Notes: a model not told the origin generated them from the letters alone. Positions 43,500 to 52,620 are shown, counted from the first letter of the stretch. The stretch: DNA of 64,000 bases from Mycetohabitans endofungorum (GCF_002927045.1 NZ_PRDW01000006.1:149817-213816), one strand, 5' to 3'. Made by a program: numbers and translations.

Positions 43500-44996
43500 A
43501 TGTATGAAGAACGCATTCGGTGCGCGAGCCTGCGCAACCGCATCATTTCCGCACGCGACGCGGCGGCCCTAGTTCACGATGAAATGCGCGTGGGCACCAG
43601 CGGCTTCACGCGAGCCGGCGATCCAAAGGCGGTGTTGCTCGCGTTGGCCGAGCGCGCCCGCACCGAGCCGACGCCGCCTCGCATCACGTTGATGACGGGC
43701 GCTTCGCTCGGTCACGATAATGACAAGGCACTGAGCGAGGCCGGCATGCTGGCGCGCCGTCTGCCGTTCCAGGCCGACCCGACGTTGCGTCGCGAAATCA
43801 ATTCAGGACGCGCATTGTTTGTCGATCAGCATCTGTCCGAGACGGTCGAGATGCTGCGGGCCAATCTGCTCGGCCAACTGGACGTGGCCATCATCGAGGC
43901 CACCTGCATTACCGAGTCGGGAGGCATCGTACCCAGCACGTCCGTTGGCAATTCGGCCAGCTTTGCCATTCTGGCCAAACGGGTGATCATCGAGCTGAAC
44001 TTGGCCCAGCCGTTGGAGCTGGAAGGCTTGCACGACATCTGGATCCCGGCTCGTCGGCCCGACCGCGCCCCAGTGTCGATCACCGACCCGCGTGACCGGA
44101 TCGGCACGACCACGATCGACATCCCATTGGACAAGATCGCGGGCATTGTCATCACGAACGACGAGGACAGTTCCTCGGTCGTGTTGCCAGCGGACAGCGA
44201 CACCACGCGCATCGCGCAACACTTGATCGAATTCCTGCAGCATGAAGTGTCTCGCGCACGCCTGCCGGCGCAACTGCCGCCGCTTCAGGCCGGTATCGGC
44301 ACGATCGCCAACGCGGTGCTGGGGGGATTATGCGCTTCGCCATTCGAAGCGATGACAATGTACTCGGAAGTCCTGCAGGATTCCACGTTCGATTTGATGG
44401 ATGCCGGCAAGCTGGCGTTCGCGTCCGGCTCGTCGATCACGCTGTCGGCGGCGCGGCAGCGCCAGGTGTTGCGTGAGCTGGCGCGTTATCGCGATCGTCT
44501 GGTGTTGCGTCCGCAAGAAATCAGCAATCATCCGGAGGTCGTGCGCCGGCTTGGCGTGATCGCGGTCAATACCGCGCTCGAAGTGGACCTGTACGGTAAC
44601 GTGAACTCCACGCATGTTGGCGGGACCCACATGATGAACGGCATCGGCGGCTCAGGCGATTTCGCGCGCAACGCATGCTGCGCGATATTTGCGACCAAGT
44701 CGGTGGCCAAGGACGGCCGGATTTCAAGCATCGTGCCGATGGTGCCACACTGTGACCACAATGAACATGACGTGGATATCGTGGTCACCGAGCAGGGGCT
44801 GGCTGACCTACGTGGGCTGGCGCCGCGCGAGCGAGTGGGTTTGATCATCGAGCGATGCGCGCATCCACAGTACCGCGATTTGCTGCGCGACTACTATCGC
44901 GACGCGCTCAAGGGTCAGGGGCACACGCCGCATGACTTGGCGCAGGCGTTTTCGTTCCACCTGCGGCTGGCGCAAACCGGTACCATGCTGCCGTAA
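43500..44996 (+). CDS. Acetyl-CoA hydrolase / succinyl-CoA:acetate CoA-transferase
   Basis: A 498-residue Cat1/AarC-type CoA-transferase. The likely catalytic glutamate is E290 in MYSEVLQDS. Other family marks are TGASLG, VGNSASFA-like GNSASFAIL, GNVNSTHVGGTHMMNGIGGS and VTEQGLADLRG. It can interconvert acetyl-CoA and acetate/succinyl-CoA, supporting acetate overflow or uptake, which fits acetoin breakdown to acetyl-CoA plus acetaldehyde elsewhere in the window. Full length. Confidence 0.92.
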   Translation: MYEERIRCASLRNRIISARDAAALVHDEMRVGTSGFTRAGDPKAVLLALAERARTEPTPPRITLMTGASLGHDNDKALSEAGMLARRLPFQADPTLRREINSGRALFVDQHLSETVEMLRANLLGQLDVAIIEATCITESGGIVPSTSVGNSASFAILAKRVIIELNLAQPLELEGLHDIWIPARRPDRAPVSITDPRDRIGTTTIDIPLDKIAGIVITNDEDSSSVVLPADSDTTRIAQHLIEFLQHEVSRARLPAQLPPLQAGIGTIANAVLGGLCASPFEAMTMYSEVLQDSTFDLMDAGKLAFASGSSITLSAARQRQVLRELARYRDRLVLRPQEISNHPEVVRRLGVIAVNTALEVDLYGNVNSTHVGGTHMMNGIGGSGDFARNACCAIFATKSVAKDGRISSIVPMVPHCDHNEHDVDIVVTEQGLADLRGLAPRERVGLIIERCAHPQYRDLLRDYYRDALKGQGHTPHDLAQAFSFHLRLAQTGTMLP

Positions 44997-45092
44997 GTCG
45001 CCGTCGCCATCGCTGTTCTGGGTACAGCCGCATCGTTGCAGCGCCCCGTTGCCTCCAGCCTTGCGTAGGGTCTGCTCCGATGTGCGGCACTC

Positions 45093-45407
45093 AATAGCGC
45101 GCTGCCACGAGTCTACAAGGCGCTGCCACGGGTCTACAAAGCCGCGGACTTCAAAAAGGAGGAGCGCAACTTTATCGGCTTCGCCAAATCGTTGCCTGCC
45201 GAGCAGAGGCGCGAGTTGCTGGCCGGGCATGCGTCGGTCGGTGAGCAGAAGCTGCGCGCGTTGGCGCAGGACCGCACGGCAGCGGTGCGGCAATGGTTCG
45301 AAGGCAAGGTAGACGCCGCGCGGATTTATACTGTCGCGCCGAAGCTGGACGCCGATGGGATCAGCGATAAGGGGGCCACGACCCGTGTCGATTTCAGCCT
45401 TCACTGA
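45093..45407 (+). pseudogene. C-terminal remnant of a DUF748 (AsmA-like) protein
   Basis: The frame reads LPRVYKA twice (a 21-bp tandem duplication), then ADFKKEERNFIGFAKSLPAE and, near the end, VDAARIYTVAPKLDADGISD ending DFSLH. This is the very C-terminus of long DUF748 envelope proteins, which are normally about ten times longer. Only about 105 codons remain, so it is a deletion product. Confidence 0.6.
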
Positions 45408-45455
45408 ATCGACGCGCGTGTCCGAAACAAGACGTACGACACTGAGCGAGGTGAG

Positions 45456-45704
45456 ATGAAGGCAGCACGATGGATCGGGGTACTACTGCTGTTGTCCGGC
45501 TGCGGATCGTCGCAGCCGCTGTTCACCGGCGATGGCCGGCTGACGCAATTGATCCGGTGCTCCGCCGCCGAGGGGTGGCCGTCCTGCGATGCGCGTGCGC
45601 AGGCCCAATGCGGCGACGCCGGCTACGACACGCTGCAGCGCAACCGCTCGGACGGTACGCTGTCGATGCTGATTGCGTGCAAGCGTCTGGCGGCAGCATA
45701 TTGA
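45456..45704 (+). CDS. Small lipoprotein
   Basis: An 82-residue protein with a lipobox LLSGC (C16) after MKAARWIGVLLL. The mature part has four further cysteines, which could form two disulfides. GAGGTGAG precedes the ATG. No family recognised; probably outer-membrane-anchored. Confidence 0.65.
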   Translation: MKAARWIGVLLLLSGCGSSQPLFTGDGRLTQLIRCSAAEGWPSCDARAQAQCGDAGYDTLQRNRSDGTLSMLIACKRLAAAY

Positions 45705-45846
45705 CACTCGTGGTGACGCGTCGCTGCGTTCCGCCCGTCACATTCGGTTACGAAACCGCACATAATTGCTACACCGGGCATGCGGATTGCGTTGCATCAT
45801 GGCTTTCACATCGCGTCTTTCACGTCGCGTTTCAACGGAGACCGAG

Positions 45847-46029
45847 ATGCAATTCATCATTTTCAACTTGCCGGCCGACTTGAGCGAGGAAGCGCTGCGC
45901 GACCGGCTTGCCCCGATCGGTGCACGGCTTGTCGAGATTATTCGTGACAATGTCGAACGTGCTCGCGCCATCATTGAAGTCGCCCACATGGCGATGGCCT
46001 CGCGCGCGCTGGCGCTGAACTTCGATTGA
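45847..46029 (+). CDS. Small RRM-like protein
   Basis: A 60-residue protein starting MQFIIFNLPADLSEEALRDR, which resembles the first strand-helix of an RNA-recognition motif, followed by IIRDNVERARAIIEV as a second strand region. GGAG at 45838-45841 supports this ATG over 45766. Such short proteins are frequent in Burkholderia with no assigned role. Confidence 0.65.
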   Translation: MQFIIFNLPADLSEEALRDRLAPIGARLVEIIRDNVERARAIIEVAHMAMASRALALNFD

Positions 46030-46125
46030 ATCCGGTAGCGGCTGAGCCGACCTGCTCGAAAGTCTAGCCAGGCCTCGCCGACAATAGACTGGCCGAGCTG
46101 ACCCTGGTGGCTGACACAGCCGCGC

Positions 46126-46208
46126 GGCTCAGCCGCCTATCGTGCGCTCAACCGACCTCGTCGCGCCCTCAACCGGCCTTGTCCGACGGCTCAACCCATT
46201 TCGCCGAA
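46126..46208. repeat. Degenerate 20-21-bp tandem repeats
   Basis: Four units begin at 46126, 46146, 46167 and 46188, each with a GCTCAACC-like head (GGCTCAGCC, GCTCAACCG, CCTCAACCG, GGCTCAACC). The rest of each unit is only loosely conserved. On the other strand the core reads GGTTGAG, like the core of the array at 33785. Confidence 0.45.
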
Positions 46209-46273
46209 CGCGCCGATCAGCGTGAGCACCGTCAGCACAGCGACGAAAATGAATTTCACTCGTTGCTCCATTT
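46193..46273 (-). CDS. Possible 26-residue hydrophobic peptide
   Basis: The minus strand encodes MEQRVKFIFVAVLTVLTLIG followed by AFGEMG and a stop. It starts just after GGCGAGGCGA and is one transmembrane helix. It lies 50 bases beyond the end of the EamA exporter gene on the same strand and might be a small membrane protein. Too short for certainty. Confidence 0.35.
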
Positions 46274-46321
46274 CGCCTCGCCTTTCAATTTGAAAAAATG
46301 GCACTGTCTCACGCCAAAAAC

Positions 46322-47278
46322 TCACGTATCTTTTACGGTGCCGACCGGCTGGCGCCACGTCCCCCAGCCGAGCACCGCCAGCGCGCACAGAATCAGCACG
46401 ATGGCCACCAGCGTCTGCGGGGCAATCCGCTCGCCGCCCAGCGCCGCGCCCACCAGTAGCGCGATCGGCGGATTGGCGTAGCCGTAACTTGTCGCCAGCA
46501 CCGGTGTGGTGCGACTGGCCAGGTACATATAGGCGGAGAACGCCAGCAGCGAGCCCATCGTCACCAGGTACAGCCACGCCGCGAGCGGCGCGCCGCGTGG
46601 CACGGTCGCAAGCGACTCGCCGCTGAGCGCCGAAGCCATCGCCAGCATCATACTGCCGACGAGCATTTCGATTGTCACGGCCAGCGCCGGCGGCGGCAAG
46701 TCCAATGAGCGCGACAACTGGGTGCCCAGCGACCAGCAACTGATCGCCAGCAGCAGTGCGCCGGCACCCATGGCGCTGGTGCGGAACTCGGCGCCCGACA
46801 TCAGCACCAGCACGCCCACCGTGCCGATGGCGATCGCGGCCAATTCGTGGCCGCGCGGGCGAATACCGAACAGTCGTTGCCAGACGATCGCAACGATCGG
46901 CATGGCGGCGATCATCACGGTGGTCGCGCCCGATGAAATGGTCTGTTCGGCCACCGCAGTGCCGCCCATGCCACCCAGCAGCATCAGCGCGCCGAGCATC
47001 GAGCCGTTGCGCACCTGCCGCCAGCTCGCCCGCGCGCGGCCCCGCACAAGCACGAATAGGCCGAGGCACAGGCCCGCGACGGCGAAGCGCGACGCCATCA
47101 GCATGAATGGCGGCATCGCTCGCAAGGCGACTGAGATCGCGAAGTATGTGGTGCCCCAGACGACATAGGTGACCAGCAGGCACAGCAGCAGCAAAGGCGT
47201 TAGGCGGGCGGTCCGGCTTATGATCGGCAACGTGTCAGAAAACGTTCGATTGTCCGTCCGATCCCGCTGCTCATCCAT
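46322..47278 (-). CDS. EamA/DMT-family exporter (YedA-like)
   Basis: A 318-residue, ten-helix inner-membrane protein with two EamA repeats. The first includes TYVVWGTTYFAISVAL and AVAEQTISSGATTVMIAAMP; the second GSLLAFSAYMYLASRTTPVL and YANPPIALLVGAALGGERI. It probably exports an amino acid or metabolite. Intact, unlike the second DMT gene at 31.9 kb. Confidence 0.9.
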   Translation of the reverse strand: MDEQRDRTDNRTFSDTLPIISRTARLTPLLLLCLLVTYVVWGTTYFAISVALRAMPPFMLMASRFAVAGLCLGLFVLVRGRARASWRQVRNGSMLGALMLLGGMGGTAVAEQTISSGATTVMIAAMPIVAIVWQRLFGIRPRGHELAAIAIGTVGVLVLMSGAEFRTSAMGAGALLLAISCWSLGTQLSRSLDLPPPALAVTIEMLVGSMMLAMASALSGESLATVPRGAPLAAWLYLVTMGSLLAFSAYMYLASRTTPVLATSYGYANPPIALLVGAALGGERIAPQTLVAIVLILCALAVLGWGTWRQPVGTVKDT

Positions 47279-48132
47279 AGTGTTTCAATCGTCTTTGAAC
47301 GGATGCGGCGATAATCGATAGGAAGTTGGCCCGTAAAGCTTGATCGTACAGCTTGGCCCGTAAAGTGCCGGATTGGCCCAGCGTTAGCTGGGCACAACCG
47401 CGCGAGGATGCGCGTGGTGATGTGCAGGCCGCCGTCTGCCCGATGGGAGCGGTCGGTGGCATCGATGCCCGGCAGCAGGGCAAGCTCGGATGGCACCCGT
47501 GCCGGAAGGCCACAAGGTGCTCCGGTTGCCCTGCACGGTTATCGCGGGTCCGTTTTCTGTGCGTTCTCGCGCTAGTGCGTTATGGTGCTTGTTGTCGTCA
47601 ACGCCGCATGATGCCGCTCAGGCGGCTAGCAGTGTCGAGCGCAGGTGCGTGTTGACCTGCGCGCGGCCGTCGGCGGGAATCCGGCGCGCTGGCCGAGCGC
47701 GCCGAGGCGCTGGACTTCGAAATGCTGCTGCGCATGCGTGGCGTCGAGGGGACCATCGTCCCGCCGTCCAAGGTTATTGCTGCCGCCGAGGAGAATGGCA
47801 ACATCTTGGAACTCGACAAGTAAGTGTTGACCACGTCGCCTGCTCGCCCCGAAAGTGTTTGACAAGGCGCTGCGCGCGGCGGCCTTCATCGCTCAGTCGG
47901 GTGACGCGCGAGGTGCTGCTTCCCGTCTTGAAGGAGTCCGGTTTGTATGCCTGAGATCTGCTTCAACGGCGATCGGCGGGACGCGCTGCAGGCATGGCCG
48001 CAGCCCGTCCCGACATGCACGGTTACCGTGTTATTCAACGAGGCCAATGCCGCGTTGTACACCGCGGAGCGGCAGGGTGGGACCGCTAGGTGGTGTTCGG
48101 CCACATCGTAAGCGCTTGATCTGACGCCGCGC
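47279..48132. pseudogene. Degenerate region with EAL- and GGDEF-like scraps
   Basis: At 47689-47835 the plus strand reads AERAEALDFEMLLRMRGVEG, then IVPPSKVIAAAEENGNILEL, close to the opening of an EAL cyclic-di-GMP phosphodiesterase domain; a TAA then replaces the expected tryptophan. At about 48027-48100 another frame reads LFNEANAALYTAERQGG, like the end of a GGDEF domain. The order and orientation do not match a single intact protein. No functional gene remains. Confidence 0.4.
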
Positions 48133-48429
48133 TCAATGCTGCTCGAAGCGATCGTAGCGGCGCTCCGAGTAGCCCTCGTTCGCGATGAACTCGGACACCC
48201 TGGCCCGTGGCGGCCCGCGCCGCAGGAATTCCAGCATCCGGTCCACCTGGTTGGCCGGTCCCTGCACGACCGCCTCGACCGATCCGTCGTCGTGATTGGC
48301 GATCCAGCCCCGTACCTGCAGCGCATGCGCGCGGCGCACCGCGGCATGCCGGAACCCGACTCCTTGCACTGCCCCGCGAATCTTGACAGTGTATGTTTCA
48401 ACCCTGGTATCGAGATCGACTCCACTCAT
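48133..48429 (-). CDS. acyP: Acylphosphatase
   Basis: A 98-residue protein with GAVQGVGFRHAAVRRAHAL (catalytic arginine in GFR) and GWIANHDDGSVEAVVQGP (catalytic asparagine). It hydrolyses carboxyl-phosphate bonds. AGGAGGGA lies about nine bases before the ATG at 48429, chosen over the longer frame to 48603. Confidence 0.92.
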   Translation of the reverse strand: MSGVDLDTRVETYTVKIRGAVQGVGFRHAAVRRAHALQVRGWIANHDDGSVEAVVQGPANQVDRMLEFLRRGPPRARVSEFIANEGYSERRYDRFEQH

Positions 48430-48577
48430 CGAGCATCCCTCCTGTCGCGCAGACGTCACTGAACCGTTCAAGCCGCGGATTGTAGTCGCGCCGCGCGCAT
48501 CGTGCACGGGCTCCGCAACCTGAATGCGGCCAAGCAAGCACTGTGCCCTTGCCGGCGCGCGCGGCTTGCTGCACAGG

Positions 48578-48701
48578 TGGTTGACCTTCTGCCGGCCCGC
48601 CACCTGGCCGGTTGCCCTTGTGCTGGCTCATTGCCCAACCGGTTGCCCTCGTGCCGGCTTGCTGCCCAGCCGATTGCCCGCGTGCCGGCTCGCCGCTCAG
48701 C
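48578..48701. repeat. Four 31-bp tandem repeats
   Basis: Units at 48578, 48609, 48640 and 48671, each 31 bp, share a GGTTGCCCTCGTGCCGGCT-like body and a GCTGCCCAGC-like tail. Units two and three are most alike; the first and last are more diverged. They lie in a 350-bp gap between the acylphosphatase and thioredoxin genes. Confidence 0.6.
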
Positions 48702-48779
48702 CTGCTGCTTTCCTGCTGCAGGTTTTGCCGCATGCGGCTATGCTGTGACGAATGCAACGTATGGCGGGAGTGTTGACTG

Positions 48780-49100
48780 GTGGAGCCATTTCCCTACACA
48801 CCCGATGCGCCGGATCGCGAGCAGTTGGACACGCTTGCCGGCGTGACGGTTATCGAATTCGGCACGAACTGGTGCGGTTACTGCCAACGCGCGCAGCCAG
48901 TGATCGCCGAGGCGCTTGGGCGCCATCCGGCGATGCGCCACCTGAAAGTCGAGGATGGGCCGGGGCGGCCGCTGGGACGGTCATTTCGTGTGAAACTGTG
49001 GCCGACTTTGGTTTTTCTGCGCGACGGGCAGGAACGGGCGCGTGTCGTGCGCCCGACCCGCGCTGAAGAACTGGACGACGCATTGGCCACGCTGCGATAG
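48780..49100 (+). CDS. Thioredoxin-family protein
   Basis: A 106-residue cytoplasmic thioredoxin-like protein with the redox motif WCGYC (C32, C35) and the cis-proline in LWPTLVFLRDG. Family length is normal. GGGAG lies about 11 bases before the GTG. The CGYC motif suggests a reductant or glutaredoxin-like role; partner unknown. Confidence 0.88.
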   Translation: MEPFPYTPDAPDREQLDTLAGVTVIEFGTNWCGYCQRAQPVIAEALGRHPAMRHLKVEDGPGRPLGRSFRVKLWPTLVFLRDGQERARVVRPTRAEELDDALATLR

Positions 49101-49322
49101 CGTAGTTTATGATGCGCTGGTCCTGTTGCACGTTGGCTTGTTGTTGCTGACCACGCCTATTGAATCACGGTGTACTGGATGGCTGCGCGTTGGCTACTGT
49201 GGGGCTGCCGCGTGCCGCGTGCCGCGTCGTTGCCGGTTGCGCCATTGTGCGCCACGCTGTTGCGCGGCTAAGCGGCTAAGCGGCTAAGCGGCTAAGCGGC
49301 CGTACTGCCGGGCGGCGCTAGC
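49101..49322. repeat. Gene-free stretch with four 8-bp repeats
   Basis: CGGCTAAG occurs four times in tandem at 49265-49296, followed by a partial copy. The rest of the stretch, low-complexity G/T-rich sequence, shows no gene. Confidence 0.7.
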
Positions 49323-49370
49323 GGGTCGAGGCGGCGCGGCTCGGCCTGGCGGTGACCGCTAGTGCCTGTT

Positions 49371-49943
49371 CTAGCTCGGCCGCCGACGGCACGCGGTTGA
49401 TCCGTTGACCAGCAGCAGTGTGGGCGTTCCCATCACACGCAATTTGCGCCCCAGCATCAGGTTACGTGCCAGCACTGTCGCCGTTGCATCGCAAGGTGCG
49501 GTAACGGGCGGCGGCGCATGATCCTCGAGCATCCATGCCGACCACGCGCCGGTGCGGTTGTTGGCGCACCAGATCCGGGCGGACATCGTTTTCGAGTCCG
49601 GCGTGAGGATTGGGTACAAGAACGTGTATACGGTGACGTCGGGTAGTCCTGCAAGCATGTGCTCCAGTGTTTTGCAGTAGGAGCAATAGGGATCGGAGAA
49701 TACGACAATCCGGCGTGAGCCATTGCCGTTGACGCTGCGCAGCGCATCGTCCAGCGGCAGCGTGCCGAAGTCGACGCCGCGCTTATCGAAATGCACGATT
49801 TTGTCGAGTTTTTGCTCGATTTCGAATAGTAGCCCGCCGTGGCCCGGCCGGTTCAGGTACAGCCACGCGCCGCCGGCGAGCGCGGCCGCCACGGCCAACG
49901 CCGCGAGCAGCGTGGCGAGCATGCGTACGGTTCGCGGTGTCAT
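49371..49943 (-). CDS. DsbC/DsbG-like thiol:disulfide protein, 3' end frameshifted
   Basis: A 190-residue exported thioredoxin-fold protein. An N-terminal anchor (VRMLATLLAALAVAAALAGG) precedes the fold with VVFSDPYCSYC (C87, C90) and the cis-proline in MGTPTLLLVNG. The frame then ends early. One frame over, the DNA encodes RVPSAAELEQALAVTARPSR to about 49323, which is what DsbC/G-like proteins have after VNG. A one-base loss near 49400 explains this. The core may still fold; function in periplasmic disulfide handling is likely. Confidence 0.75.
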   Translation of the reverse strand: MTPRTVRMLATLLAALAVAAALAGGAWLYLNRPGHGGLLFEIEQKLDKIVHFDKRGVDFGTLPLDDALRSVNGNGSRRIVVFSDPYCSYCKTLEHMLAGLPDVTVYTFLYPILTPDSKTMSARIWCANNRTGAWSAWMLEDHAPPPVTAPCDATATVLARNLMLGRKLRVMGTPTLLLVNGSTACRRRPS

Positions 49944-50126
49944 CCGTGTTGTTGTCCCGGGATTCAATGAAGCTGCCGATTGTCGGCGTTGCGCCATCGC
50001 GCTGTCTGTGGCCTGCCGCACAGCGGCACGCCAACTGGCGAGCGGAGCACGCCAGAGGCAAGTAAGTGTTGCTGTCATCATGTTGGATCGCAACGCTGGT
50101 ACGCAAAAGCGTGTCTGGTGCAATAC

Positions 50127-50258
50127 ATGAAGCTTGGCAACACTGGGCTGACGATCTCGCGCCTGCGCATGAGAACGATGACGTTCGGCGTGCAGACCGA
50201 TGAGGACATTTCTCTCGCAATCCTCAATGCCGTCAAGCTCTACCAGGAGCGTTACTAA
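50127..50258 (+). pseudogene. N-terminal remnant of an aldo/keto reductase
   Basis: MKLGNTGLTISRLRMRTMTF followed by GVQTDEDISLAILNA is the standard opening of aldo/keto reductases (KLGxTGLxVSRLxLGxMTFG), but the frame stops after 43 residues at KLYQERY and no catalytic tetrad follows. Confidence 0.65.
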
Positions 50259-50267
50259 CATGATCTG

Positions 50268-50426
50268 GTGTACACAGCAATTTCACAATTGCAAGACGTG
50301 GTGGGGCTGTTCGGGCTCATGCTGACGACCGCCGCGGTGGCATGGGTGCTCGCCAGCCTGGTCGCCACCTGTGCGAGCATCGTTGCGAGCCGGTCCGAAC
50401 AACTCGCCGATACGCTGACGCGCTGA
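50268..50426 (+). CDS. Possible 52-residue membrane peptide
   Basis: From a GTG the frame reads VYTAISQLQDVVGLFGLMLT, then a hydrophobic helix TAAVAWVLASLVATCASIVA and a polar end. It could be a small membrane protein or the 3' end of a lost gene. No family recognised. Confidence 0.3.
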   Translation: MYTAISQLQDVVGLFGLMLTTAAVAWVLASLVATCASIVASRSEQLADTLTR

Positions 50427-50782
50427 CGCGGTGCGTTGGGGCGGTGCGCCTGAATGGCGCTGGTGCTGCCCCACGCTTCGCTTCTGCAGGCCGGGCGCTC
50501 GTGATTGTCAGTCCTTCCGACATGAAGGTGCGGTACGCTGCGTACTGGAGAATTGCCGTGAGGGAGCGCTTGATGCCGAATGTGTTTTCGTCGATCTGTT
50601 GCTGGCCTTTGCGCACCTGGAGAAAGTCATCTGGCGCGCCTGCGGCGCGCAAGGGGCCACAGGCTGCTGAAAAAGCTGCACCGCGTGCTCGCAGCGCACA
50701 CCCGACACTCGATACGTTATTCAATGTATCCCGGATCACACCGGGATGTCGCCGCGACAGCCCATCGGCGTATGCGAAGGAG

Positions 50783-51520
50783 ATGAGAGGAAATCAGGAT
50801 GCCATATTGCTTACGTTGATGTTTATGTGCCCGGTGCAGCAGTCCGCTGCACCGGCCAATGGTGGTCGTGCCGATTCCGCATCGTCGCCTCCCAAAGAGC
50901 TGATCACGCTGTCTGATTTATGCGATGACATTGAGCGTTATGTGAGACGACAGGGTATCAATCGCGCTGTGACGCCCGAACTGCGGCAGTTCATGACCCG
51001 GACGGCAGCAATGCAGAATGTCCTGGTCCAGCGTGGAGAGCCCGCTTGGGGGCGACTGCAGCAAATGCTCGACCGGCTGCAACAGAGGATAGACCTACCG
51101 GATTCCAACGCAGGCCCAGCGCATGCGTTCGGCAATCAGGACGGGCATGCTCGTCACGACGCTTGCACCGTGTTCGAGTCGTTTCTTGATGTGTTCGATG
51201 ACAAATGGATTCCGTCGCTGTACAAACTCAAAATTTCAGATGCAGATGTGCAGAAGGAAGGACAAGCTAGGCTGAAGTCGGCTTGCGGGCGGCTCAGCAT
51301 GGGTGAAAAGTGGCAGGTCAGTCAAATGATTGAGGCCCGGAAACGACAAGGAAAACTCGGCGCATGGGGCACGATACTGCAGCAGGCGCTCGGCCCGGTG
51401 ACGCTTCAGTTGCCGCCGGTTGCAACGTCAGGATTCTCGCTCGACGTAGATGCGGTATTCAAACGGGCGCGGGAGGATGCGGCCGTTGACGCGTTTCGCC
51501 GGGTGTGCGTTTTGCCTTGA
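50783..51520 (+). CDS. Orphan protein, possibly exported or secreted
   Basis: About 245 residues with no recognised family. If it starts at 50783 (AAGGAG abuts the ATG) the N-terminus ILLTLMFMCPVQQSAAPANG can serve as a signal peptide or lipoprotein signal with a cysteine; a later ATG at 50819 is possible. The body is alpha-helical (LSDLCDDIERYVRRQGINRA and EPAWGRLQQMLDRLQQRIDL). The region just upstream (50427-50782) shows no gene. Isolated accessory gene. Confidence 0.5.
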   Translation: MRGNQDAILLTLMFMCPVQQSAAPANGGRADSASSPPKELITLSDLCDDIERYVRRQGINRAVTPELRQFMTRTAAMQNVLVQRGEPAWGRLQQMLDRLQQRIDLPDSNAGPAHAFGNQDGHARHDACTVFESFLDVFDDKWIPSLYKLKISDADVQKEGQARLKSACGRLSMGEKWQVSQMIEARKRQGKLGAWGTILQQALGPVTLQLPPVATSGFSLDVDAVFKRAREDAAVDAFRRVCVLP

Positions 51521-51586
51521 TCGAGAACGAATCGCGAATACGGCAGGCGGTGCGCGGGATCAAGGCGATGTTCAAGGCTGACGCCG

Positions 51587-52498
51587 TTACGCGCTGAGCT
51601 GACGCAGTCGCACGATCAGGCTCGATGTATCGTAGCGTCGGCCGCCGAGCGCCTGAACGTCGCCGTAGAACTGATCGACCAGCGCGGTGACGGGTAGCGA
51701 CGCGCCATTGCGCTTGGCCTCATCCAAGCAGATCGCCAGGTCCTTGCGCATCCAATCGACCGCAAAGCCGAAATCGAAGCGGCCTTCGATCATCGTGTTG
51801 CCGCGGTTGTCCATTTGCCAACTCGCGGCCGCGCCTTTGCTGATGACCTCGAGTACGCGCGGCATGTCTAGCCCGGCGTGTTGCCCGAAGTGAATGGCCT
51901 CTGACAGCCCCTGTACAACGCCGGCAATCGCGATCTGGTTGACCATCTTGGTCAACTGGCCCGCGCCGGATTCGCCCAGCAGCGTGACCGCGACGCCATA
52001 GTGCCGCAGCGTGGGTGCGACGCGCTCGAACACTGCGGCGTCGCCGCCGCACATGATCGTTAGCTTGCCGTTCTGAGCGCCGGCTTGTCCGCCCGATACC
52101 GGCGCGTCGATGAAATGCAGGCTTTGTTCACGGGCGATCGAGAATAGCTCCCTGGCGACATTGGCCGAGGCGGTCGTATGGTCGACGAACGCCGCGTCGC
52201 GCGACATGCCGGCGAATGCACCGTGCCCGCCCAGCGTCACGCTGCGTAAGTCATCGTCGTTGCCCACGCACGCGAGCACAATGTCGGCGTCCCGTGCGGC
52301 CTCGCGGGGCGTGGTCGCCAACCGGCCGCCGTATTCGGCAACCCACTGCTGCGCCTTGGCCGCCGTGCGGTTATACACTGTCACGTCCAGCCCGGCTTTG
52401 GCGAGATGGCCGGCCATCGGGTAGCCCATCACGCCGAGCCCGAGAAACGCGACGCGCCGTGGCGTCCCGCTCGATGAAGGAGATGACTGGTCGGTCAC
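51587..52498 (-). CDS. 3-hydroxyisobutyrate dehydrogenase-family oxidoreductase
   Basis: A 303-residue NAD(P)-dependent beta-hydroxyacid dehydrogenase. The dinucleotide motif FLGLGVMGYPMAGHL is near the start, the substrate motif reads DAPVSGGQAGAQNGKLT, and the catalytic lysine is in GQLTKMVNQ. I start it at the GTG at 52498, which has AGGAG upstream, over the longer frame. Substrate could be 3-hydroxyisobutyrate, tartronate semialdehyde or succinic semialdehyde. Confidence 0.9.
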   Translation of the reverse strand: MTDQSSPSSSGTPRRVAFLGLGVMGYPMAGHLAKAGLDVTVYNRTAAKAQQWVAEYGGRLATTPREAARDADIVLACVGNDDDLRSVTLGGHGAFAGMSRDAAFVDHTTASANVARELFSIAREQSLHFIDAPVSGGQAGAQNGKLTIMCGGDAAVFERVAPTLRHYGVAVTLLGESGAGQLTKMVNQIAIAGVVQGLSEAIHFGQHAGLDMPRVLEVISKGAAASWQMDNRGNTMIEGRFDFGFAVDWMRKDLAICLDEAKRNGASLPVTALVDQFYGDVQALGGRRYDTSSLIVRLRQLSA

Positions 52499-52620
52499 TT
52501 CGTTTCTCCTGTAAACAATATCGGGGGAAACCGGCATTATCGCAGGCGCCGGGTGAGGCGGCGGTCCGCCATGATGCTTGTGACACAATACCGGTTCAGC
52601 GTGCCGTTGCCGCCGTGCTT

